From Rothia sp. ZJ932 (lineage in GTDB: Bacteria > Actinomycetota > Actinomycetes > Actinomycetales > Micrococcaceae): 64,000 bases of DNA. Shown one piece after another: positions 9,718-17,729 of the stretch (positions are counted from its first letter, which is position 1; every line of letters starts with the position of its first letter). The position numbers were made by a program, and so were the translations under genes. The notes beneath the pieces were generated by a model that was not told the DNA's origin, made no database searches, and worked only from the letters and a program-made list of their open reading frames with translations. The stretch is taken from assembly GCF_016924835.1 (NCBI RefSeq), contig NZ_CP070480.1:744001-808000 (forward strand), read 5' to 3'.

Positions 9718-9972
9718 ATGAAAACAATGACCTACTCAGAATCACGAGCACGTTATGCAGAAGTCATGACGAGCGTAGTCGATGACTGCGAAGAAATCGT
9801 TATCACCCGCGCTGGGCATGAACCGGTGGTCATGCTTTCTCTACGCGAATATGATTCGCTGAAAGAAACAGCCTACCTCAAACGCTCACCCCGTAATGCT
9901 GCGCGAGTATCTGCATCTATCGAGCGTTTACGCTCAGGCATGGGTAGTGAACACAACCTCATCGACGAGTAA
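9718..9972 (+). CDS. yefM: Antitoxin, Phd/YefM family
   Basis: The 84-residue protein begins MKTMTYSESRARYAEVM and has the YefM DNA-binding fold signature (residues 1-50, with EEIVITRAGHEPVVMLSLREYDSL). An Arg/Ser-rich tail follows, the part that wraps the toxin in this family. AAGGAGG lies 5-6 bp before the ATG. It is the first gene of a two-gene toxin-antitoxin operon with a TGTACA operator, so it should neutralise YoeB and repress its own promoter. Confidence 0.92.
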   Translation: MKTMTYSESRARYAEVMTSVVDDCEEIVITRAGHEPVVMLSLREYDSLKETAYLKRSPRNAARVSASIERLRSGMGSEHNLIDE

Positions 9973-9976
9973 GCCC

Positions 9977-10231
9977 ATGAAAATTGTCTGGGATGAAGCA
10001 GCTTGGGAGGACTACCTGTGGTGGCAGGTACAGGATCGCAAAGTGCTGAAACGAATAAACCTGCTCATCAAAAATATTGCCCGCAATGGGCATGAAGGTA
10101 TCGGAAAACCTGAAGCGCTCAAACATGACTGGTCGGGCTTTTGGTCCCGGCGTATTACTGATGAGCACAGACTTATCTACGCACTCACAGAGGATAGTCT
10201 GCTCATCGCCTCCTGCCGGTACCACTATTAG
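9977..10231 (+). CDS. yoeB: Toxin, YoeB/Txe family mRNA interferase
   Basis: The 84-residue protein (length identical to E. coli YoeB) starts MKIVWDEAAWEDYLWWQ. The family's catalytic features are present: Glu in GKPEALK, Arg in RRITDEHRLIY, and the C-terminal His-Tyr of RYHY. YoeB cleaves mRNA in the ribosomal A site. The ATG at 9977 follows the yefM stop by 4 bp, giving translational coupling and excess antitoxin. The frame is open upstream to 9896 inside yefM, but that start would add unrelated residues. The system looks intact. Confidence 0.92.
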   Translation: MKIVWDEAAWEDYLWWQVQDRKVLKRINLLIKNIARNGHEGIGKPEALKHDWSGFWSRRITDEHRLIYALTEDSLLIASCRYHY

Positions 10232-10242
10232 AAGGCTGATGT

Positions 10243-10306
10243 CCCCCCCCTACTACGAAACTTACCGTGTGCCCACGTTACTACCCTGCGGGGGGGGGGG
10301 GGGGGG
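10243..10306. repeat. Homopolymer tracts C8 and G17
   Basis: Eight C (10243-10250) and, 39 bp on, an uninterrupted run of seventeen G (10290-10306) lie in the gap between yoeB and galE. No convincing gene spans them. A 17-nt G run is exceptional for this window. Its exact length may be a sequencing or assembly uncertainty. Confidence 0.85.
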
Positions 10307-10356
10307 CGCCCTTGAGCTTTCTAGTGGCGAGCTTTCTTCTGTCTGGGACAGCATAT

Positions 10357-10403
10357 AAAAAGTGGGTGGCTACCTCTGGGAAAGAGATGGACACCCACTT
10401 TTT
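10357..10403 (-). terminator. Bidirectional terminator between yoeB and galE
   Basis: Arms AAAAAGTGGGTG (10357-10368) and CACCCACTTTTT (10392-10403) are perfectly complementary over 12 bp, with A/T tails on both strands. It can end galE leftward and yefM-yoeB rightward. Confidence 0.85.
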
Positions 10404-10419
10404 GAGCTAAAGTTGAGTT

Positions 10420-11433
10420 CTAGGCTTCGTACCCGTTGGGGTTATTCTTCTGCCAGTTCCAATGATCTCGCACCATGGTCTTGATGTCGCGGGTAGCGCT
10501 CCACCCCAGATCGGCAAGGGCGGAGGAAGGATCGGCGTAGGAGACAGCGACGTCGCCGGGTCGGCGGTCTACAATCTTGTAGGGCAGTTCCTTACCTGCT
10601 GCCTCTTCAAAGGCATGTAGAACTTCAAGAACCGAATAGCCGTTGCCGGTGCCTAAGTTCCAGGTGTGCAAGCCACCGTGCTCGGCGATGTAATCCAGTG
10701 CCTTGAGGTGGCCATCCGCCAAATCAACCACGTGAATGTAGTCGCGCACACCGGTGCCATCAACCGTGGGGTAGTCGTTGCCAAAGACGTTCAGGTACTC
10801 GCGGCGTCCCACCGCAACCTGAGCAATGAAGGGCACCAGGTTATTGGGAATACCGGCGGGGTCTTCACCAATGCGACCAGACTCGTGAGCGCCAACCGGG
10901 TTGAAATAGCGCAGCAGGGCAATGTTCCAAGAATTATCTGAGGCAGCCAGGTCAACCAGCATGTCCTCAATATGTTCCTTGGTACGACCGTAGCAGGACT
11001 GCGCGTCCATATTAACCTTTTCAACCAGGGGCATCTCTTCAGGAGCACCGTAAACCGTAGCCGATGATGAGAAAACAATAGACTTGCAGCCTGATTCTTC
11101 CATCGCGTACAGCAGGTTGAGGGTACCGGCTACGTTGGTCTGGTAGTACCACAGGGGCTTCTCAGCCGATTCACCCACAGCCTTGAGACCAGCGAAGTGA
11201 ATCACAGCATCGGGCTTCACCTCGTTGAAAAGATCCTTCATACCCTGCAGATCAAGCAAATCAACCTGGTGGAAAGCTGCCTTCTTGCCAGTTAGCTCAG
11301 CAACACGCGCCAGCGATTCCTCCGATGAGTTCGCCAGATTGTCCATCACGGTTACATCGTGGCCTGCCTCAAGAAGCTCCAATACGGTATGCGAACCGAT
11401 GTAGCCGGCACCGCCGGTCACCAAAATCTTCAT
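10420..11433 (-). CDS. galE: UDP-glucose 4-epimerase
   Basis: The 337-residue SDR-family enzyme begins MKILVTGGAGYIGSH, with the NAD-binding GxxGxxG. It has the catalytic Ser in FSSSATVYG and the YxxxK motif YGRTKEHIE, and the family's ADPSSALADLGW C-terminal segment. It interconverts UDP-glucose and UDP-galactose for galactose use and cell-surface polymers. The ATG at 11433 is preceded by AGAAGGAG; six further codons are open upstream but lack support. Confidence 0.95.
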   Translation of the reverse strand: MKILVTGGAGYIGSHTVLELLEAGHDVTVMDNLANSSEESLARVAELTGKKAAFHQVDLLDLQGMKDLFNEVKPDAVIHFAGLKAVGESAEKPLWYYQTNVAGTLNLLYAMEESGCKSIVFSSSATVYGAPEEMPLVEKVNMDAQSCYGRTKEHIEDMLVDLAASDNSWNIALLRYFNPVGAHESGRIGEDPAGIPNNLVPFIAQVAVGRREYLNVFGNDYPTVDGTGVRDYIHVVDLADGHLKALDYIAEHGGLHTWNLGTGNGYSVLEVLHAFEEAAGKELPYKIVDRRPGDVAVSYADPSSALADLGWSATRDIKTMVRDHWNWQKNNPNGYEA

Positions 11434-11528
11434 AGTTTCTCCTTCTGTCAATCAACTACTGCTTTAAGTCTAAAACGGGGCGTCCTCTGATAACAGCCAG
11501 AAAACACCCCGCATAGAAAAGAGAATCT

Positions 11529-12482
11529 TTAGTTAGCGTGCAAAGCGTCGTTGAGCTCAACAGTTTTTCCGACGCGAGGCAGCACCTCAATAGCACCGGT
11601 GAGTGAGTTACGACGGAAGAGTAGGTGTGAAACGCCTGAGAGTTCAACAGCCTTGAACACCTTGGGTTCTGCACCCTTCTCAACAAAAACGTTCACGCGT
11701 GAGCCAGCAGTGATGTAAAGACCAGCCTCAACTACGCAGTCATCACCGAGGGCGATACCGATGCCAGCTTCAGCACCGATGAGTGAGCGTTCGCCCACGC
11801 GCACACGCTCGGTACCGCCGCCTGATAGGGTGCCCATGGTGGAGGCACCGCCACCGATATCCGAACCATCACCGACAATGACGCCCTGGGAAATGCGTCC
11901 TTCAACCATTGAGGTGCCCAGGGTACCCGCGTTGAAGTTCACGAAACCTTCGTGCATGACGGTGGTTCCTGATGCAAGATGAGCGCCCAGACGTACACGG
12001 TCGGCATCACCAATACGAACACCAGCGGGTACCACATAGTCAATCATGCGGGGGAACTTATCAACATGACTGACGCTCAGATGACCGCGCTTACGCAAAC
12101 CGATGGCAAGAGCGTTGAACTCTGAAGCGAGAACCGGACCAAAATTGGTCCAGGCAACATTGGCGAGCTGACCGAACAGACCATCAAGATTAATAGAGTT
12201 CGGCTCCACCAGGCGGTGCGAGAGCAAGTGCAGACGCAGGTAAGCATCCGAAGCATCGGCGGGCGCCTCATCAAGGTTGATGCTCACCTCTACGACCTCG
12301 GTACGAACGTTGCGAGCAGCGTCCTCACCCACTAGCTCGGTCAGCTGCTGCTGGACGCTTGCATCTGCTGAGGCTGAAAGGGCAGGAGCAGGGAACCAGG
12401 TATCGAGAACGGTACCTGCATTGTTACCTGAATGGACGATGGTTGCCAGACCAAAGCCTGAAGCTGTGCGTGAATTAGTCAT
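11529..12482 (-). CDS. dapD: 2,3,4,5-tetrahydropyridine-2,6-dicarboxylate N-succinyltransferase
   Basis: This 317-residue protein is of the longer actinobacterial DapD type, with an N-terminal alpha/beta domain and then a left-handed beta-helix of hexapeptide repeats (about residues 165-260, for example [20 protein letters not shown] and [11 protein letters not shown]). It transfers succinyl from succinyl-CoA to tetrahydrodipicolinate in lysine/DAP synthesis. ATG at 12482 is chosen; the frame extends seven codons upstream without a better ribosome site. It is divergent from dapE with only 59 bp between, so the two promoters must overlap and are probably co-regulated. Confidence 0.94.
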   Translation of the reverse strand: MTNSRTASGFGLATIVHSGNNAGTVLDTWFPAPALSASADASVQQQLTELVGEDAARNVRTEVVEVSINLDEAPADASDAYLRLHLLSHRLVEPNSINLDGLFGQLANVAWTNFGPVLASEFNALAIGLRKRGHLSVSHVDKFPRMIDYVVPAGVRIGDADRVRLGAHLASGTTVMHEGFVNFNAGTLGTSMVEGRISQGVIVGDGSDIGGGASTMGTLSGGGTERVRVGERSLIGAEAGIGIALGDDCVVEAGLYITAGSRVNVFVEKGAEPKVFKAVELSGVSHLLFRRNSLTGAIEVLPRVGKTVELNDALHAN

Positions 12483-12541
12483 ACTCTCAAGACTACGAAA
12501 CAAAAAGGGCGTAGCTCAAGAACTGGCTGTATGGTGGACAC

Positions 12542-13678
12542 ATGACAAAGACACTTGCACCTAGCGACTTTGAATCTTATGGTCCGAAAACCCTCGATAT
12601 TGGGCAGGACGTAGCCCAGCTGACCCAGGATCTTCTTGATATTTTTTCGGTATCGGGTGAAGAGAAGTGTCTTGCCGATGCCGTTGAACAGCAGCTGACT
12701 GCCCTGAGCCACCTGAGCGTAGTTCGCAATGGGGATTCCATTATTGCTCGCACCAACTGGGGTAAATCCCAGCGGGTCGTTTTGGCGGGGCACCTTGATA
12801 CCGTACCCCTGCCTCAGGTTGAGGGTTCGCTCGGAACAGTACCTTCACGCTGGATTGAAGAGGACGGCGAACAGATACTTTACGGACGCGGTGCCACCGA
12901 CATGAAGGGCGGAGTAGCGGTGCAGTTGGCACTAGCTGCTACCCTGACCGATGCAGCGTACGACATCACTTATGTTTTCTATGACCACGAAGAAGTCGCA
13001 TCAGAACTTTCTGGTCTTGCTCGCCTGATGCGCGAACACCGTGACTTACTGACCGACACTGACTTTGCCGTGCTGCTGGAACCCACCGACGGCACCATCG
13101 AGGGCGGTTGCAACGGCACTATGCGCTTCTGGGTTCACTGCGCGGGCAAAGCCGCCCATTCAGGACGCGCCTGGGTAGGGGAGAACGCCATTCACAAGAT
13201 GGGCGATGTGCTCACCCGACTGGCAACCTACAAACCGCAGACCTACGAGGTGGAGGGACTTGCCTACCGTGAGGGCCTCAACGCCGTACAAATCAGGGGC
13301 GGAGTTGCCGGTAACGTCATCCCCGACGCCGCCTCGGTACACATCAACTACCGCTTTGCCCCCAATAAAACCCTTGACGAGGCAATCGCCCACGTTGAAG
13401 AAGTTTTTGAAGGCTACGAGCTAGACTTCGTCGACCAGTCATCGGCCGCCCGCCCCGGTCTTGACGCTGAACTCTCGCGCTCGCTGATCGAATCGGTAGG
13501 GCAAGAACCCAAACCCAAGTACGGGTGGACGGACGTAGCCCGATTTTCTGAAATCGGCATACCCGCCGTGAACTTTGGGCCCGGCGACGCCCTACTAGCC
13601 CACACCGACAACGAACACGTGAGTGCCTCGGCTATTGACAAGTGCTACCGGGCGCTGAAGCAGTGGCTGATCGCCTAG
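12542..13678 (+). CDS. dapE: Succinyl-diaminopimelate desuccinylase
   Basis: The 378-residue M20-family metallohydrolase has the metal-site motifs GHLDTVPLP, GRGATDMKGG and DHEEVASE, and a lid/dimerisation domain in the middle (CAGKAAHSGRAWVGENAIHK). It hydrolyses N-succinyl-L,L-DAP to DAP and succinate. Divergently paired with dapD; with dapC upstream, three successive steps of the succinylase branch are encoded in this window. The ATG is 59 bp from the dapD start. Confidence 0.93.
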   Translation: MTKTLAPSDFESYGPKTLDIGQDVAQLTQDLLDIFSVSGEEKCLADAVEQQLTALSHLSVVRNGDSIIARTNWGKSQRVVLAGHLDTVPLPQVEGSLGTVPSRWIEEDGEQILYGRGATDMKGGVAVQLALAATLTDAAYDITYVFYDHEEVASELSGLARLMREHRDLLTDTDFAVLLEPTDGTIEGGCNGTMRFWVHCAGKAAHSGRAWVGENAIHKMGDVLTRLATYKPQTYEVEGLAYREGLNAVQIRGGVAGNVIPDAASVHINYRFAPNKTLDEAIAHVEEVFEGYELDFVDQSSAARPGLDAELSRSLIESVGQEPKPKYGWTDVARFSEIGIPAVNFGPGDALLAHTDNEHVSASAIDKCYRALKQWLIA

Positions 13679-13840
13679 AGAATTATTGAGTGTGTAGGGG
13701 GGCTACCTGCCGAATTTCCACCTCTGAACCAGTCCATTTTCCGCAAGTGAATCGATTGTTTTTCTATAATTCTGCCGATTCTTTTTCTCTGCCTCAGAGA
13801 CTCTACCGACGGCTCAGACGGTGTTTGAAGACATTCAAAA

Positions 13841-13890
13841 GCACCCGCGTCCTGACCCCAAGAAAAGGGCAGGGTCGCGGGTGCTCGTTT
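13841..13890 (+). terminator. Terminator in the dapE / glu transporter convergent gap
   Basis: Arms GCACCCGCG (13841-13849) and CGCGGGTGC (13876-13884) pair, with the loop itself self-complementary around GACCC/GGGTC and a T-rich stretch after. The rest of the 234-bp gap holds no supported gene. Confidence 0.75.
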
Positions 13891-13912
13891 AACTAAGTGA
13901 AGGCTGCAAGGC

Positions 13913-14827
13913 TTACGCCTTGGGGATCTTGAACATCATTTCGGTCTTGGGACGCGCGTCGTCGACTTCACCGGGAACACCGTCAGCGTGCTTAATAGCA
14001 ACATCTGAACGTGAGCTCATGAACTTCGAAAGGTACTCAGCTAAGAGAGTGAGCGCAAAGTTGATAACGATGAAGATTAGCGCAGCCAGCAACAGCATCT
14101 GCAAGATGTTGCCCTCACCCGAACCGAAGCGGCGTGCCGAAGCCAGCAGCTCGGGGTAAGAGATGATATAGCCCAGCGCGGTATCTTTTAGAATGACCAC
14201 AAACTGTGAGAGCAGTGAGGGCATCATAGCCGTCATCGCCTGGGGTACCAGAACAGAGGTCAGTACCTTCCAAGGGGTTAGACCAATTGCTAGACCCGCC
14301 TCGCCCTGACCCTTGGGCAGCTGGTGAACACCAGAGCGCAGCAGCTCAGCAATCACAGAACCGTTATAGAGAGTCAAACCCAAAACCACGGCGATGAAGG
14401 GCAACTGTGAGGGCGAGAAAATCGAGAACTGACCCAAGAACAGCCAGAAGAAAATCATCATAATCAGCACGGGTACTGCGCGGAAGAACTCCACCACCAC
14501 GGTGCCAAACCAGCGCACCGGAGCTAACGGTGAAAGACGTGCCATACCAAAGAAAATGCCAAAAGCTACCGAAGTAATTACAGCAATCAGGGCAGCTTTA
14601 AGGGTGTTGAACAGACCGGGCAGTAGGTAGTTAGCCCACAGATTACCTGAGAAAAGTGATGTCCACTTTTCTGCTTCTAACTGGCCCTGGCGGTGCATGA
14701 CTACACCGATGTAAAGCAGCAAGGCTGCAATCAGCACCAGCGAAACAATATTGAAAATGCGGGTGCGGGCGCGAGCCTTGGGCCCGGGAATATCAAAGAG
14801 TACGGACGTAGTTACGTGACGTTTCAT
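13913..14827 (-). CDS. gluD: Glutamate/polar amino-acid ABC transporter permease (GluD-like)
   Basis: The 304-residue permease has a cytosolic N-terminus, a first membrane segment near residues 25-45 and the HisMQ-type permease domain. The EAA loop is recognisable around GEAGLAIGLTPWKVLTSVLVPQA, which contacts the ATPase. It is the last gene of gluABCD. Its ATG overlaps the gluC stop by 4 bp (ATGA), indicating coupled translation. The C-terminal ~40 residues are hydrophilic. Confidence 0.88.
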   Translation of the reverse strand: MKRHVTTSVLFDIPGPKARARTRIFNIVSLVLIAALLLYIGVVMHRQGQLEAEKWTSLFSGNLWANYLLPGLFNTLKAALIAVITSVAFGIFFGMARLSPLAPVRWFGTVVVEFFRAVPVLIMMIFFWLFLGQFSIFSPSQLPFIAVVLGLTLYNGSVIAELLRSGVHQLPKGQGEAGLAIGLTPWKVLTSVLVPQAMTAMMPSLLSQFVVILKDTALGYIISYPELLASARRFGSGEGNILQMLLLAALIFIVINFALTLLAEYLSKFMSSRSDVAIKHADGVPGEVDDARPKTEMMFKIPKA

Positions 14828-15507
14828 CGCTTCACCGCCAGCTTACGGGACGCCCAGGTGGTCAGGACGCCGATGGGAACAACAATGACCACAAAGCCCA
14901 TTGCGAAAACAAAGAAGATCATGAAAATCAAATCAGAGTTGAACTCAATCATCGATTTCATCATGCCTGAGGCTTCAGCCACGGACGCTACGGTGGCAAC
15001 CGTCGTGTTCTTGGCAAGAGCAATCAGGGTGTTGCCAAGCGGGGTAATAGACCCGCGTAGCGCTTGGGGGAAAATCACGTGGCGGGCTGTCGCCATGAAA
15101 TCCAAACCAATGGCGCGGGCTGCCTCAGCCTGCCCCACGGGAACGGTGTTCACACCCGAGCGGATTGCCTCACACACAAAAGCTGCGTGATAAATCGCCA
15201 GAACAATCACCGCGTAGAGAAAAAAGTTGGTTTCAAAATTTGATGAAAGTGAGAGCTGAAACTGGGTCCAGACACCCAAGATTGCCAGGGTCATCAAAAT
15301 AGTGAGGGGAGTGTTACGTACGAGGTGTACGTAAGCTGTGCCTGCCAAACGGAGGGAGGGAACGGGGGAAATACGCATAAGCGCTAGAACTAAGCCGAGG
15401 ACGAAAGCGCCGATAGCTGCCCAGAAGGTCAGCTGAACGTTCGTCCAAAACGCTCCCAAAACATTGTAGGTTTCAAAGAGCGTGGAGAGCTGTTCAGAGA
15501 ACGACAT
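14824..15507 (-). CDS. gluC: Glutamate/polar amino-acid ABC transporter permease (GluC-like)
   Basis: This 227-residue HisMQ-family permease has about five membrane segments and an EAA loop (GQAEAARAIGLDFMATARHVIFPQALRG). It pairs with GluD to form the channel. I start at the ATG at 15507 because GGAGA lies 6 bp upstream; an ATG four codons earlier (15519) is too close to that ribosome site. A weak hairpin precedes it (15529-15549), separating it from the binding-protein gene. Confidence 0.88.
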   Translation of the reverse strand: MSFSEQLSTLFETYNVLGAFWTNVQLTFWAAIGAFVLGLVLALMRISPVPSLRLAGTAYVHLVRNTPLTILMTLAILGVWTQFQLSLSSNFETNFFLYAVIVLAIYHAAFVCEAIRSGVNTVPVGQAEAARAIGLDFMATARHVIFPQALRGSITPLGNTLIALAKNTTVATVASVAEASGMMKSMIEFNSDLIFMIFFVFAMGFVVIVVPIGVLTTWASRKLAVKR

Positions 15508-15528
15508 GAAAGTCTCCATCTAATAAGT

Positions 15529-15549
15529 AAAAAGTGGGTGCCATTTTTT
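15529..15549 (-). terminator. Weak intra-operon hairpin between gluB and gluC
   Basis: AAAAAGTGG (15529-15537) pairs with CCATTTTTT (15541-15549), with one G-U and a 3-nt loop. Transcribed leftward, it ends in a T run. Such hairpins after solute-binding genes commonly let the binding protein be made in excess of the permeases. Confidence 0.5.
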
Positions 15550-15555
15550 CAACTA

Positions 15556-16404
15556 CTATTTTTTCTCAACGGTGGCGCAAGCATCAGTGAGCTTGGGCGG
15601 ATTGAGTTCGGTGTTGTATTTGAAGCCTGAATCGCCAACGCTCTTGGCGAGAGCTTCTTCCCAGGCGCCGGTTTCAACCATCTTGTTGATGGCAGCGTTA
15701 ATGGCAGGGCACTTATCGGAGCCCTTGGGCAGACCAACACCGTAGCGTTCGGTCGTGAACGTATTGCCCACAACCTTGAGCTCACCCTTGTTGGCTTTGG
15801 TGGAGGCAAGACCTGCCAGAATGATGTCATCGGTGGTTACCGCGTCCACCATGCCTGCGTTGAGCGCCACTACGCAGTCGGAGTAGGAGTTCTGCTGAAC
15901 CAGCTGCACCGTTGAGGTGTATTTATCTTGAATCTTCTTCGCCGAGGTTGAACCGGTCACTGAGCACAGATCCTTACCGCCCAAGGATTCAGGGCCTGTG
16001 ACGTCAGTATTGCCCTCTTGCACGAGAAGGTCCTGACCCGCCACAAAGTAAGGACCTGCAAAATCCACTGTTTTCAGGCGGGTTTCAGAGATGGAGTAGG
16101 TCGCAAAAATCATGTCAACCTGACCGTTGGAAAGCATGTTTTCACGGTTTGAAGAGGGGGATTCCACCCACTCGATCTGATCTTCTACGTACCCCAGCTC
16201 GTTGGCGACGTAGCGGGCGACTTCGGTATCAAAACCGGTGTATTCGCGTCCGTCTTGGTAACCCAGACCGGGCTGGTCGTACTTGATACCGATGCGCAGA
16301 GTGTCTTCACCGGTGGAGGAACCGCAACCGGTGAACACTAGCGCAACCGTGGCAGCAAGTGCGGTGCCTGCTGCCGCTTTTTTCGTGAGGAATGAGTATG
16401 CCAT
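15556..16404 (-). CDS. gluB: Glutamate/polar amino-acid ABC transporter substrate-binding lipoprotein (GluB-like)
   Basis: This 282-residue extracellular binding protein has an N-terminal signal with Lys-Lys, a hydrophobic core and a lipobox ending at Cys27 (VFTGCGSS). A family-3 periplasmic-binding domain follows, with the typical GFDTEVARYVANELGY and MIFATYSISETR segments. Two further cysteines (in DLCSVTG and SDCVVAL) may form a disulphide. It delivers glutamate or a related amino acid to GluCD. It lies between the ATPase and permease genes in the canonical order. Confidence 0.9.
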   Translation of the reverse strand: MAYSFLTKKAAAGTALAATVALVFTGCGSSTGEDTLRIGIKYDQPGLGYQDGREYTGFDTEVARYVANELGYVEDQIEWVESPSSNRENMLSNGQVDMIFATYSISETRLKTVDFAGPYFVAGQDLLVQEGNTDVTGPESLGGKDLCSVTGSTSAKKIQDKYTSTVQLVQQNSYSDCVVALNAGMVDAVTTDDIILAGLASTKANKGELKVVGNTFTTERYGVGLPKGSDKCPAINAAINKMVETGAWEEALAKSVGDSGFKYNTELNPPKLTDACATVEKK

Positions 16405-16436
16405 GAAGGTTCTTCTTTCAAAGAAAGGCGCGGTGC

Positions 16437-17180
16437 CTAGTGGTTGAGAATCTTGCCGAGGAAATCTCGTGCGCGCTCTGACTTGGGGTTAGAGAAGAAT
16501 TCATCGGGTGTTGCTTCTTCAACAATCTGGCCCTCCGCTAGGAAGACGATGCGGTCAGCTGCTTTGCGAGCGAAACCCATTTCGTGGGTAACAACGATCA
16601 TGGTCATACCTTCGCGGGCGAGCGCCACCATGGTGTCAAGCACTTCATTGACCATTTCTGGGTCGAGTGCGCTGGTGGGTTCGTCAAAGAGCATGACTTT
16701 GGGTTTCATGGCGAGTGCGCGGGCGATGGCGACGCGCTGCTGCTGACCGCCGGAGAGCTGGGCAGGCATCTTGTTTGCTTGAGACTCAACGCCTACTTTT
16801 TTGAGCAGTTCCATTGCTTCTGCTTCTGCTTCTGCTTTGGATAGACCGCGTACTTTGCGGGGTCCGAGGGTGACGTTATCGAGAATGGATTTGTGGGCGA
16901 AGAGGTTGAAGGACTGAAAGACCATGCCGACTTCTGCGCGGAGGTTGGCGAGTTCTTTACCTTCTGATGGCAGTACTTTGCCATCGATGAGGATGTCGCC
17001 GTTATCGATGGGCTCAAGGCGGTTGATGGTGCGGCAGAGGGTAGATTTTCCGGAGCCGGAGGGGCCGAGGAGAATGATAACTTCGCCCTTGCCGACTTCG
17101 AGGTTGATGTTTTTGAGAACGTGCAGGTCGCCGTAGTGTTTGTTGATATTGCGAACCTGAACGAGCGATTGACTGCTCAT
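16437..17180 (-). CDS. gluA: Glutamate/polar amino-acid ABC transporter ATPase (GluA-like)
   Basis: The 247-residue ABC ATPase has Walker [11 protein letters not shown]-loop [12 protein letters not shown], signature LSGGQQQR, Walker B VMLFDEP and the H-loop TH. These are the marks of the polar amino-acid uptake subfamily. ATG at 17180 follows a very strong CCAAGGAGGA site; 24 extra upstream codons are open but unsupported. A short GCAGAA-type repeat (around 16816-16840) encodes an Ala-Glu run (AEAEAEA). First gene of the operon. Confidence 0.93.
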   Translation of the reverse strand: MSSQSLVQVRNINKHYGDLHVLKNINLEVGKGEVIILLGPSGSGKSTLCRTINRLEPIDNGDILIDGKVLPSEGKELANLRAEVGMVFQSFNLFAHKSILDNVTLGPRKVRGLSKAEAEAEAMELLKKVGVESQANKMPAQLSGGQQQRVAIARALAMKPKVMLFDEPTSALDPEMVNEVLDTMVALAREGMTMIVVTHEMGFARKAADRIVFLAEGQIVEEATPDEFFSNPKSERARDFLGKILNH

Positions 17181-17363
17181 TGAGTTCCTCCTTGGAACGG
17201 TGGATGGGCGCCCTCGTGTAGCATGTAGAGAGCTGCTGATGTCCGAGAACATGGGCTTACAGTACTGGCATTAGGTAACCGGCGTGTTACGCGGTAAAAG
17301 CAAAAATTTACACAGAATTTATACGTGTTTCATATCACCCTAGCATATGGAGAAGGGTACCAC

Positions 17364-17729
17364 ATGGCATACATCTTGGTAACACTGACAGCTGCGGCAG
17401 CAGTGGGTATAGCGCTGGCAGCGGTGTTGTTAGGTAAAGACAGGGTGTTTCCGGGGCAACGTTTCTTTGAATACGTATCCACTGATGGAGTTGCTCTCAC
17501 CTCGGGAGTAGACCCCGCCCACGTACTCTCAGATAACCCTTCTTCTGAAGAGCTGAAACGGGTGAAGTTCGCGACCTCTGTTGCTGGGTATAACAAAGAC
17601 GAAGTTGATCAGTTCGTGCAGCTTCTGCTGGAGCAAAACGCTGCTTTGAGAGAGCGCGTTAGCCAGCACCCGTATTCAGCATTCGAGGCAGCAGAAACAC
17701 CGCACCGTGCTGTGAGCAACCGTGACTAA
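17364..17729 (+). CDS. Small membrane-anchored DivIVA-domain protein
   Basis: The 121-residue protein has one N-terminal membrane segment (about residues 2-24) and a short DivIVA-like motif near residues 68-95: KFATSVAGYNKDEVDQFV, resembling the F-x4-GY-x3-EVD signature. It lacks the long coiled coil of true DivIVA/Wag31, so polar scaffolding is not certain. It starts at an ATG behind GAGAAGGG; 13 codons upstream are open. Its stop overlaps the next gene's GTG. Confidence 0.7.
   Translation: MAYILVTLTAAAAVGIALAAVLLGKDRVFPGQRFFEYVSTDGVALTSGVDPAHVLSDNPSSEELKRVKFATSVAGYNKDEVDQFVQLLLEQNAALRERVSQHPYSAFEAAETPHRAVSNRD

Noticed and set aside
10077-10358. 93-codon open frame spanning the yoeB end and the G17 tract
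   Set aside because: It overlaps yoeB out of frame and contains a poly-glycine run made by the G tract; no start signal.
13690-13896. 68-codon open frame between dapE and gluD
   Set aside because: It runs into the terminator hairpin, has no ribosome site and no recognisable domain.
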